From CSP1-1 sp035620615 (lineage in GTDB: Archaea; Thermoproteota; Nitrososphaeria; Nitrososphaerales; Nitrosopumilaceae): 64,000 nucleotides of DNA. A program made the position numbers and the translations under genes. Shown here piece after piece: positions 1-6,441 of the stretch (its first letter is position 1; every line of letters starts with the position of its first letter). The notes beneath the pieces are model-generated. The model was not told the DNA's origin. It did not search any database and worked only from the letters and a program-made list of their open reading frames with translations. The DNA is taken from contig DASPGM010000010.1 of assembly GCA_035620615.1 (NCBI GenBank), positions 62,001 through 126,000 of the forward strand, in the 5' to 3' direction.

Positions 1-153
1 GCCATTTTTCTTGTAGGCAGCAAGAACATCAGCGTTCTTTGAAGCCTCTGCAAGTCCTTGTGATGGCCAAACCCAATGGAAGTGTTCACCGTCTGAATGC
101 ATGATTTTACCAATTGGTTTTTTGTTATGACAAAAGTCTTCTTTAATTGGCAT
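1..153 (-). CDS. Conserved small protein, 3' part outside window (partial)
   Basis: An open frame starts with ATG at 153 on the minus strand and runs off the left edge; 51 codons are visible and no stop is reached. The visible N-terminus (MPIKEDFCHNKKPIGKI, then a His/Trp-rich stretch with HFHWVWP) is coherent protein rather than random sequence. I do not recognise the family. The 145-bp gap to the next gene is divergent and would hold promoters for both. Function unknown. Confidence 0.6.
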   Translation of the reverse strand, partial: MPIKEDFCHNKKPIGKIMHSDGEHFHWVWPSQGLAEASKNADVLAAYKKNG

Positions 154-298
154 ATAGAATCATCATCTTTTGTATATTATTTAAATCTAGACAAAATTAG
201 TGGAAACTAAAATTTTTCTTTTAAGAGTTTTTTAGATTATAACACTGTTTTTGTGATTTTTCCCTACGTTCATATCGTTTTCCCTAGATCGGAGTTTA

Positions 299-964
299 AT
301 GGATGTTATAAAATATGATGTGTATAGTGGTCCAAATATTGGTTTGTATACTGCTGTTAATGATAAACAGGTTTTTGTTCCAAATGGCTATGCTAAATCA
401 AAGGCAAAAAAATTAGCTGATTTTCTAAATGTAGAACCAGTCTTTATTTCAATGGCAAATACAAGATTAATTGGTGCAATGATGGTTGTAAACAATAATG
501 GAGTTTTAATTCCACATAATGCCATACCTAGTGAATATGAACATATTAAAAAATCAACAGGTTTGAATATTAATGTTTTAGATTCTAAACACAATGCTCT
601 TGGAAATTTAATTTGTGCAAATGATAAAGGCGCAGTGGTTTCTCCAATGATTCCAAAAGATAAGATAAAACTAATTGAAGATACTTTGGGTGTCGAGGTT
701 ATTCAAAAAAAAATTGCTGGATATCATCAAGTTGGGGTAATGATTGTAGCAACAATGCATGGAGGTGTTATTCATCCAGAAGCTGATGATGAAGAAATAA
801 AAAATATCGTAGATGTGTTAGGAGTAAACATAGAGCCTGCAACAATTAATGGTGGTGTTCCTTATGTACATTCAGGAATATTAGCTAACAATCACAATAT
901 AGTAGTTGGTATGCACACTACAGGTCCAGAAATAATGATGTTAACTAGGGCTTTTTCAGGATAG
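299..964 (+). CDS. eif6: Translation initiation factor aIF6
   Basis: 221 aa, the normal length of archaeal aIF6, which binds the large ribosomal subunit and keeps it from joining the small subunit prematurely. The sequence shows the repeating pentein pattern of the family, with successive units around NIGLYTAVND, LIGAMMVVNNNGVLIP, ALGNLICANDKGAVVSP, QVGVMIVATMHGGVIHP and HSGILANNHNIVVG. A GGAG ribosome-binding site lies about 5 nt before the ATG. The 3' end overlaps the end of the convergent hisS by 20 bp. In many archaea this gene lies with ribosomal protein genes; here it stands alone. Confidence 0.95.
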   Translation: MDVIKYDVYSGPNIGLYTAVNDKQVFVPNGYAKSKAKKLADFLNVEPVFISMANTRLIGAMMVVNNNGVLIPHNAIPSEYEHIKKSTGLNINVLDSKHNALGNLICANDKGAVVSPMIPKDKIKLIEDTLGVEVIQKKIAGYHQVGVMIVATMHGGVIHPEADDEEIKNIVDVLGVNIEPATINGGVPYVHSGILANNHNIVVGMHTTGPEIMMLTRAFSG

Positions 965-2225
965 AATCAGCATTATTAATGAGATCATCAATTAAAATTA
1001 TTTTTTCAGAACGATCTTGCATATTTCTTACTACAACTTTGTTTTCTTCAAATTCTTTAGGTCCTACGATAATAGTAAATTTTGATTCTGAGGATGACTC
1101 CATTTGTTTTTTTAGAGCCTTTCCAGGATAATAATCAATGTTAATTGGTACTCCATTTTGTCTAAGTTTTGATGCAATAGCTAAAGCCTCTGCATGCATT
1201 TCGTCATTGGCATATAATACAGATGTCATTACAATTTCCTTTTGTGGTGCAATTCCTTGTGATTCTAATGAAAGAATAATTCTTTCAACCCCTCCCGCTA
1301 CACCAGTTGCACCAAGATCATCACGTCCAAATGCTTTAGGTAGAGTATCGTATCTACCTCCACCAACTAATGCTCCAAGATTTGCACTAGTATCAAATGC
1401 TTCAAAGACCATACCAGAATAGTAATCCAATCCCCTAACAATACCAAAATTAATACGAATATTTTTTACGTCTCTATCAGTTAATGAAAGATATAACTGC
1501 TTTAGTTCATCCCATCCTTCGAGAGATGAAACATCAAAGAGTTTTTGGATTTCTTCTGGAGTTCCTTTGATTGAAGAAAATTCAAGAATTTTTTTAAGTT
1601 TTTCTTTATCTATTCCTTTTTTATGATATTCTGATAGTATTTCATCGGGTTTTTTCTTTTGAATTTTGTCCATTGCTCGAAATACTTCTGAAGTTATTTT
1701 TGGGTCATCTATTTCAAATAAATTAATTATGTATGATTCGACGAGTTTTCTATTAGATATGTCAATTATTATGTTTTTGAGCCTTAGTTTTTCAAAAAAT
1801 CTTGAAGTAAATTCAATTAATTCTGCATCAGCTGCCAAACTTGGTTTTCCAAAAATTTCGATATTCCATTGATGGAAAAATCTGTATCGGCCTTTTTGTG
1901 GTTCATCATATCGATATACTCCACCAAAACTTGCTAGTTTTGCTGGTAACTTTAATGATTGTTGTGAAGTTACATATCTTGTCAATCCCATTGTAAAATC
2001 AAATCTTAATCCAACTTCTCTATCATGTTTGTCTTTGAAATAATAGATATCATCTTTGATAGACGGACCACTTTTAGTCTCTAAAGTTGTAAGTAGCTCA
2101 ATCGGCGAAGGGTTCATGAAACGAAATCCAAAAATGTTTGCTATTTGGACAAAGTTTTCCCTCACATATTTGATTTTGAACATCTCATCACCATCAAAGT
2201 CTTTCATTCCACGTGGAAGATCCAT
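945..2225 (-). CDS. hisS: Histidyl-tRNA synthetase
   Basis: 426 aa class II aminoacyl-tRNA synthetase that charges tRNA-His in the cytoplasm. It begins MDLPRGMKDF, as expected for HisRS. The class II motif 2 region (RYRFFHQWNIEIFG) is near residue 115, the histidine A region (RGLDYYSGMVFEAFD) near 265 and the GGRYD glycine-rich motif near 290. The C-terminal ~90 residues form the anticodon-binding domain (SVLYANDEMHAEALAIASKLR onward). HisZ-type regulatory paralogues lack parts of these motifs, so this is the true synthetase. It converges on aIF6 with a 20-bp overlap. Confidence 0.95.
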   Translation of the reverse strand: MDLPRGMKDFDGDEMFKIKYVRENFVQIANIFGFRFMNPSPIELLTTLETKSGPSIKDDIYYFKDKHDREVGLRFDFTMGLTRYVTSQQSLKLPAKLASFGGVYRYDEPQKGRYRFFHQWNIEIFGKPSLAADAELIEFTSRFFEKLRLKNIIIDISNRKLVESYIINLFEIDDPKITSEVFRAMDKIQKKKPDEILSEYHKKGIDKEKLKKILEFSSIKGTPEEIQKLFDVSSLEGWDELKQLYLSLTDRDVKNIRINFGIVRGLDYYSGMVFEAFDTSANLGALVGGGRYDTLPKAFGRDDLGATGVAGGVERIILSLESQGIAPQKEIVMTSVLYANDEMHAEALAIASKLRQNGVPINIDYYPGKALKKQMESSSESKFTIIVGPKEFEENKVVVRNMQDRSEKIILIDDLINNADSILKKP

Positions 2226-2317
2226 TTCATTGTGTAATTACGATCTTGTGATTTAGGCTTTACGATGTCAACACATTGGTTCATCTATTAATACAAGAAA
2301 CTTACTCAAGAATCTAC

Positions 2318-2734
2318 TTGAGCTATAAATTATTAGAACATGCTACGGATGCTTTTGTCGAAATAACTGCCTCTGATCTAAAAGAGGCATTTATTCAGGC
2401 TGGATATTCAGTAGTAGAAACTACCTTAGAAAGAGAAACAATTGAAGAAAAGGAAGAACGAATAATATCGGTTAAAGGAAAAGATCTAAAATATCTTTTA
2501 TTTAACTGGCTTGAGGAAGTCATTTTTCAGCTAATAACTGAAGGATTTGCCATTCACAGATTTAAAATTGAATTAAAAAAAGGAATAGAGTATGAGATAA
2601 TTTCCACTTTATATGGTGAACCAATTAATCTTCAAAAACATCATTTTAAAGTAGAAATTAAGGCTCCTACGTTTCATTTAATGGAAATTGTAGAAGGAAA
2701 AAAAGTATTAATGCGATTTCTTCTTGATTTATAA
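2318..2734 (+). CDS. Archease (tRNA-splicing ligase cofactor)
   Basis: Archease speeds up RtcB-type RNA ligase in tRNA splicing. The N-terminal YKLLEHATDAFVEI matches the family hallmark (LEHTADA-like), with the Asp used for Ca2+ binding, and the C-terminal KVLMRFLLDL gives the conserved acidic end. An ATG at 2276 would add 14 residues of unrelated sequence. The TTG at 2318 gives MSYKLLEH, the usual archease N-terminus, so I prefer it. Full length would be 138 aa, typical. Divergent from hisS. No ligase gene is nearby. Confidence 0.85.
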   Translation: MSYKLLEHATDAFVEITASDLKEAFIQAGYSVVETTLERETIEEKEERIISVKGKDLKYLLFNWLEEVIFQLITEGFAIHRFKIELKKGIEYEIISTLYGEPINLQKHHFKVEIKAPTFHLMEIVEGKKVLMRFLLDL

Positions 2735-2881
2735 TTATTTGAAACGTTTTTTAATATACCAAAGTTCTAAAACAAAAAATCTTTTCAAATTTATTTTTTC
2801 TATAGAGAATTTGACTTGTGGATAGAACGATCTAATCTAGACCATGTATTTCACAATTACTATTATGCTATAACACTTTTA

Positions 2882-2942
2882 GAGGGTGAGAACATCATCT
2901 GCACGCCCGTTTGGTAGTGTTAAAATGACATTCCCACCCATT
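2882..2942. other. Hairpin-forming intergenic segment, possible small RNA
   Basis: Within the 358-bp gene-free gap between archease and the next gene, GGGTGAGA at 2884-2891 can pair with TTCCCACCC at 2931-2939 with one mismatch. A smaller inner stem CAC/GTG lies around 2902-2920. The segment is clearly more GC-rich than its surroundings, as archaeal non-coding RNAs in AT-rich genomes tend to be. Strand and family are not determinable; no tRNA, C/D or SRP signature is complete. The rest of the gap is AT-rich and shows no gene. Confidence 0.25.
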
Positions 2943-3055
2943 AAAATTTAATAATTTTCCTTGATAGATACACGTTTGCTCAAAATATACAAACCGGGCT
3001 CAATAGATATCTGAAGTCCTAATTATGATATACACAAAATGCACATCTTAAACAA

Positions 3056-3078
3056 ACATTCAGTTTTATCCTGAATGT
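3056..3078. promoter_or_regulatory. 8-bp perfect inverted repeat upstream of small gene
   Basis: ACATTCAG at 3056-3063 and CTGAATGT at 3071-3078 form a perfect inverted repeat with a 7-nt loop. It ends 14 nt before the ATG of the following 102-aa gene, where an operator or a leader hairpin could sit. No known regulator can be named from it. Confidence 0.35.
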
Positions 3079-3092
3079 GATATTGTAAAATA

Positions 3093-3401
3093 ATGCAAAT
3101 TAATGAAGAATTTTTTTCTGGTTTGGACGATTTCCTTGATGGATTTATGGACAAGGCATCAAAGAAAAATGCTCAAAGTCAACAGAGTTCTACATGGGGA
3201 TGGTCTGATCAAAAAAATTTTTCTCATGGATGGTTTGTGGGGTTTTTACAAGGAGCAAGTCATACATATTTTCTTCAAACTTTTGATAGAGAGCCAGATG
3301 CTCAAGAAGAAGCTAAATTAATTGAAATTGTGCGAAAACAACGTTTTAAAATAAAAGAAATGATTGATAGAGAATTTGATTTGGCCATAATTAAAAAATA
3401 A
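3093..3401 (+). CDS. Conserved hypothetical protein, 102 aa
   Basis: Soluble 102-aa protein with an acidic N-terminus (EEFFSGLDDFLDGFMDKASKK), a Trp/His-rich centre (STWGWSDQKNFSHGWFVGFLQGASHTYF) and a basic C-terminal helix (EIVRKQRFKIKEMIDREFDLAIIKK). There is no signal peptide or membrane segment. I do not recognise the family. The start follows an 8-bp inverted repeat by 14 nt. A second overlapping frame beginning at 3103 is a shadow without protein-like composition. Confidence 0.65.
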   Translation: MQINEEFFSGLDDFLDGFMDKASKKNAQSQQSSTWGWSDQKNFSHGWFVGFLQGASHTYFLQTFDREPDAQEEAKLIEIVRKQRFKIKEMIDREFDLAIIKK

Positions 3402-3415
3402 ACTTTTCATTTTGA

Positions 3416-3856
3416 TTAATTCAATTTAGCACTACCAAATAATACTGAAAATTGTTTACACCATATTAGTACAGTATCTTGCCTGGAAAGATCAGCAGCT
3501 GATGGAATTAAATAATTTTGATTTCCAATATTTCCCTTCAATCGACCCAGACTAATATAGTCTGAAGCAGTTTCATCTGTGGCAAGATAGACATAGAGAT
3601 CAGGACCATTTGAAGCTTTGAAATTTTCAAATCTTAGAAATTTTGAACCATCGTCAGATTCAACAACAAACACGTCACCAACAGCATCATGTATCCCGTC
3701 TCCTATTCCAATAAAATTTCCCATTGGGATTGAAACACTTGCAGGAGGCATTTCTTCATTTACTATAACATCAAAAAATAATGGACTCACAGCATAAATT
3801 ACTATAATTGAAACTAAAGTAATACCAATCAATATACCAATTTTTTTCTTAGGCAT
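3416..3856 (-). CDS. Membrane-anchored DM13-domain protein
   Basis: 146 aa from the ATG at 3856 (MPKKKIGILIG), which gives a clean N-terminal membrane anchor or signal (residues ~4-24). An upstream in-frame start at 3889 would only add a poor leader. The extracytoplasmic part fits a DM13 domain: GNFIGIGDGIHDAVGDVFV, then FLRFENFKASNGPDLYVYL, then ISLGRLKGNIGNQNYLIP and a late Cys (IWCKQFSVLFGSA). DM13 domains are proposed to be redox or electron-transfer modules with a conserved Cys. The surface location is inferred from the anchor. Confidence 0.8.
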   Translation of the reverse strand: MPKKKIGILIGITLVSIIVIYAVSPLFFDVIVNEEMPPASVSIPMGNFIGIGDGIHDAVGDVFVVESDDGSKFLRFENFKASNGPDLYVYLATDETASDYISLGRLKGNIGNQNYLIPSAADLSRQDTVLIWCKQFSVLFGSAKLN

Positions 3857-3958
3857 AAAATCAACATAAAATATTATCTTAATAAACACTTTATTGGCTA
3901 TATTTACAAAATCTTATTTTGCAGTTCTTCCTATTATAATGAATGGAGTTGATATTGA

Positions 3959-4066
3959 ATGAGTCATCAATGTTATTATTGTGAACAAATTTTTGATTCC
4001 AAAGAAAAATTATATGATCATCTTGAAGTTCATTCAAAGGGAATAGATAAAAAGAAAAAGAAATAG
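3959..4066 (+). CDS. Tiny single C2H2 zinc-finger protein, 35 aa
   Basis: ATG at 3959 opens a 35-residue frame beginning MSHQCYYCEQIF, with the exact C2H2 spacing C-x2-C-x12-H-x4-H (C5, C8, H21, H26) and a lysine-rich tail (KGIDKKKKK). Such one-finger proteins are known in archaea and probably bind nucleic acid or protein. A weak GGAG lies about 13 nt upstream. A 97-aa minus-strand frame covers the same DNA but lacks protein-like features. The zinc-ligand pattern makes chance unlikely. Confidence 0.7.
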   Translation: MSHQCYYCEQIFDSKEKLYDHLEVHSKGIDKKKKK

Positions 4067-4131
4067 TAATTTTTTTTAAATAATTGGATATTTCCGTATT
4101 GAATATATGGGGCATATTTGTAATTGGTTTC

Positions 4132-4202
4132 GTAAGGGGCAATGTGCTAAAATTAAGAACGATAAACTCCCGTTCAAATGGCAATTGCCAATCTTCCCTT
4201 AC
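4132..4202. other. Two-part stem in intergenic DNA
   Basis: GTAAGG (4132-4137) pairs with CCTTAC (4197-4202), and directly inside it GGCAAT (4138-4143) pairs with ATTGCC (4184-4189), leaving a 7-nt bulge and a 40-nt loop. This is more than expected in AT-rich filler and could be a structured RNA or a leader of the downstream gene. No RNA family is recognised. Confidence 0.25.
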
Positions 4203-4272
4203 AAATTAACACATCAAAATTAGATTAAATCAAATTTTGAAAGTTTGTATACTAAATCAATTCATTAAGGTT

Positions 4273-4539
4273 ATGAATAAAAACAATGAAAAAGAAAATG
4301 AATATAATACAAGAATCGAAAAAGTAGCAAATCTTATTGTTAAAGACCAAACATCACTTGATGAACAAGATCCCAAAAAATTAAAAAAATATTATCAATA
4401 TGTAATAACGAACTTCAAAATGGAAGGAGAATTTGCAAAAGAATTTGTAAATGAGGCATTTTTATATTTAAAATTAAAAAAAAGTCATGATGCAGATCCT
4501 ATAAAAAAAGGAGACCAATTTGGTGCTGGTTTTAGTTAG
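4273..4539 (+). CDS. Hypothetical charged helical protein, 88 aa
   Basis: From the ATG at 4273 the protein is 88 aa (MNKNNEKENEYNTRIEKV...). A TTG at 4237 would extend it by 12 residues, but the ATG gives a typical hydrophilic start. It is rich in Lys/Glu/Asn, predicted mostly alpha-helical, with no cysteines, signal or membrane segment, and ends KKGDQFGAGFS. I do not recognise it. It may be a thaumarchaeal-specific small protein. Confidence 0.55.
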   Translation: MNKNNEKENEYNTRIEKVANLIVKDQTSLDEQDPKKLKKYYQYVITNFKMEGEFAKEFVNEAFLYLKLKKSHDADPIKKGDQFGAGFS

Positions 4540-4627
4540 AAGAAGTTTCTAATTCTTTATTCATGATATTATAGTATGTTCAGATCAAACACCAATTACC
4601 TATTAGCGGTATCTTTTTCTTATTACA

Positions 4628-4807
4628 ATGTTAACAATGAGACAATATAATGTCAAAGTAATTTGTAAGCATTGTCACCGAATTAACGTTTTTGAGATTA
4701 TTAAGATGGTTTCAGAAGATGAAGTAAGAAAAAATGGAATATGTGAAACCTGTGGTATTAAGGGCGGTTTAGTTTATTTGAGCTCGCTAGACAAAAAAAG
4801 AATTTGA
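4628..4807 (+). CDS. Small zinc-ribbon protein, 59 aa
   Basis: Two in-frame ATGs (4628 and 4637) open a frame of 59 or 56 residues. It contains CKHC near the N-terminus and CETC about 25 residues later, the paired C-x2-C knuckles of a zinc ribbon, separated by a charged helix (EIIKMVSEDEVRKNG). The C-terminus reads GLVYLSSLDKKRI. Such ribbons commonly bind nucleic acid or stabilise small partner proteins; the role here is unknown. Tandem with the preceding gene, with a 90-bp gap. Confidence 0.6.
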   Translation: MLTMRQYNVKVICKHCHRINVFEIIKMVSEDEVRKNGICETCGIKGGLVYLSSLDKKRI

Positions 4808-4845
4808 ATTTGTTTTCAGATATTACTAAATTCTATACTAATGAC

Positions 4846-5250
4846 TTAACCTCCAAAGTTTGTAATATTACCAAAATTCTCTATTGTTGAATTATTTGGA
4901 ATAATTTCAGTAACGTTATAATGACTTTCTTCAAGTTGTTTAAATCCAACATTGCTTTTTTCAGCAGGTAATTGAGGTTCTAAATTTGAAAAAACTCCCA
5001 ATGGAAATACAGCTAATAAAATAACAGCAAATACGGAACCAATAACAATGGGAGAAATAAATTTTTTAGGAAATAAATTATATTTTTTCTTTTTTGTTGA
5101 TGGATAGAATTCACCATTTTCTACTTGGGATGATAATATATCTACAATTTCTTCCATAGCTTCTTTATCTGAAAGTTGGTGTTTATCCCATCTCAATACA
5201 ATCCCAATAATATCATAAATAATTTGAAATGCTTTTACCCTGATATCCAT
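4846..5250 (-). CDS. Single-pass membrane protein, 134 aa
   Basis: The N-terminal ~65 residues are a charged cytoplasmic helical region (IIYDIIGIVLRWDKHQLSDKEAMEEIVDILSSQ). A transmembrane helix follows at about 67-87 (SPIVIGSVFAVILLAVFPLGV), then a ~45-residue outside tail with several N-x-S/T sites (NVT, NNST, NIT) that could be glycosylated. I do not recognise the family. It converges on the preceding zinc-ribbon gene. Confidence 0.6.
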   Translation of the reverse strand: MDIRVKAFQIIYDIIGIVLRWDKHQLSDKEAMEEIVDILSSQVENGEFYPSTKKKKYNLFPKKFISPIVIGSVFAVILLAVFPLGVFSNLEPQLPAEKSNVGFKQLEESHYNVTEIIPNNSTIENFGNITNFGG

Positions 5251-5364
5251 TCTACCATTCCCCTAAAAATTCACAAATTAATCTAAATAACAGATTGTGT
5301 GTGAATTTTTACAACAGTTTAGGAATTTGAAAATAGAAAAATAATTGATAGGAATGAATCGAAA

Positions 5365-5673
5365 TTAATAATCAATTTTCTCAATTTTAGCTTGAATTCC
5401 CCTCGCTTCTAAAAAATGACCCAAAAAATTTTTTAACTGTTCGGCGATCCTATATCCCCCTGCACCTTCCATCATTCCTGACGTTTCAATTCTAGAAGAC
5501 AGTTCAGGGGTTAGTTGTATATTAAAAAAAGTCCACCCAGCCCTAGTAAATGGTTCGCTGATAATGCATCCATTTTTTATATTACAGATACCTTCTAACT
5601 CCATCATTGCTTTTTTTATTAGCCCAATTTCCTCTTTGTATTTTCTAGTGCTTAATTGAAATAATGGATGCAT
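5365..5673 (-). CDS. Conserved hypothetical protein, 102 aa
   Basis: The open frame extends further upstream, but the ATG at 5673 (MHPLFQLSTRKYKEEIGLIKK) is the sensible start, since the upstream part is antisense to the thioredoxin gene. It is a soluble protein with a mixed core (GCIISEPFTRAGWTFFNIQLTPELSSRIE) and a glycine-containing turn (GMMEGAGGYRIAEQLKNFLG). I do not recognise the family. It is divergent from the thioredoxin gene with 61 bp between starts. Confidence 0.6.
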   Translation of the reverse strand: MHPLFQLSTRKYKEEIGLIKKAMMELEGICNIKNGCIISEPFTRAGWTFFNIQLTPELSSRIETSGMMEGAGGYRIAEQLKNFLGHFLEARGIQAKIEKIDY

Positions 5674-5734
5674 GAGATGATAATTATTCTTAATTAATAA
5701 CCTATTAAATAATCCTAGAATTACAGTCGAGTAT

Positions 5735-6136
5735 ATGGTTGATAATGAACTAGAAAGGCTTAAACAAAAAAAATTATTTGAGATGATAAAAAAACAACAA
5801 GAATTTAATGAACAGAATGAAGTTCTGATAATGGATCTAGATTCATCAAATTTTGAAAAAATTATATCAACTGAGACTCCAACGCTTGTTGATTTTTGGG
5901 CAGAGTGGTGTGCACCGTGCAGATCTATGCTTCCTGTTTTTACAAGGATGGCAAAAAAATTCAAAAAAATAAGATTTGCAAGAGTAAACATTGACCAAAA
6001 TCAAGAGATTGCAACTAGGTTTGGGATTCAATCTATTCCAATTTTCATCATGTTTAAAAATGGAAATCCAGTAGACAAGGTTATTGGTGCAGTTGGAGAA
6101 CCAGGAATTAACCTCATTGCCCAAAAATATTCTTGA
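5735..6136 (+). CDS. Thioredoxin with N-terminal helical extension
   Basis: 133 aa. The C-terminal ~100 residues are a thioredoxin fold with the active site WCAPC (DFWAEWCAPCRSM) and the cis-Pro region QSIPIFIMF, so it probably reduces disulfides in the cytoplasm. The first ~30 residues (MVDNELERLKQKKLFEMIKKQQ) form a charged helix absent from ordinary thioredoxins; it resembles the helical N-terminus of PDCD5-type nucleic-acid-binding proteins and may target the enzyme to a partner. A second, conventional thioredoxin with WCGPC lies at 17156-17497. Confidence 0.9.
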   Translation: MVDNELERLKQKKLFEMIKKQQEFNEQNEVLIMDLDSSNFEKIISTETPTLVDFWAEWCAPCRSMLPVFTRMAKKFKKIRFARVNIDQNQEIATRFGIQSIPIFIMFKNGNPVDKVIGAVGEPGINLIAQKYS

Positions 6137-6172
6137 TATCTTAATATACAGATAATTATCGATAGTAGTTAG

Positions 6173-6367
6173 ATGGAAACAGGTACCGTAAAGTGGTTCA
6201 ATCGAACTAAGGGCTTTGGTTTTATCGAAAGAGAATCTGGTGACGATTTGTTTGTTCACAAATCAGAAATTGCAGATGGTACTCTTAACGAAGGAGACAA
6301 AGTTCAGTTTGAAGTAGGTCAAGGACAAAAAGGACCTAATGCTACTAACGTTAAAAAAGCAGATTAG
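6173..6367 (+). CDS. Cold-shock domain protein
   Basis: 64 aa, full length for a single cold-shock domain. It begins METGTVKWFNRTKGFGFIE, with RNP1 (KGFGFIE) and RNP2 (DLFVH), and ends QKGPNATNVKKAD like bacterial CspA. These proteins bind single-stranded nucleic acids and relax RNA structure. The family is scarce in archaea but common in Thaumarchaeota, probably of bacterial origin. Transcribed in the same direction as the thioredoxin 36 bp upstream and possibly co-transcribed. Confidence 0.95.
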   Translation: METGTVKWFNRTKGFGFIERESGDDLFVHKSEIADGTLNEGDKVQFEVGQGQKGPNATNVKKAD

Positions 6368-6441
6368 CTAAAAGATATTTTATAATTTAAGAGCACTATT
6401 TGTTTACTTAAATTAGCCCCATTTTTTTATTTTAAATTATT

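Noticed and set aside
1138..1422. 94-aa plus-strand frame inside hisS
   Set aside because: Antisense to conserved HisRS motifs; a shadow produced by the codon use of the real gene.
3891..4184. 97-aa minus-strand frame
   Set aside because: It covers the C2H2 gene and the stem region on the other strand, has unusual composition and no recognisable pattern.
4132..4202. tRNA from 7-bp terminal stem
   Set aside because: No T-arm precedes the 3' strand and no anticodon stem forms; reported only as an unclassified structure.
4178..4228. 16-codon frame starting ATGGCAATTGCC
   Set aside because: Too short, no ribosome-binding site, and it overlaps the 3' side of the stem structure.
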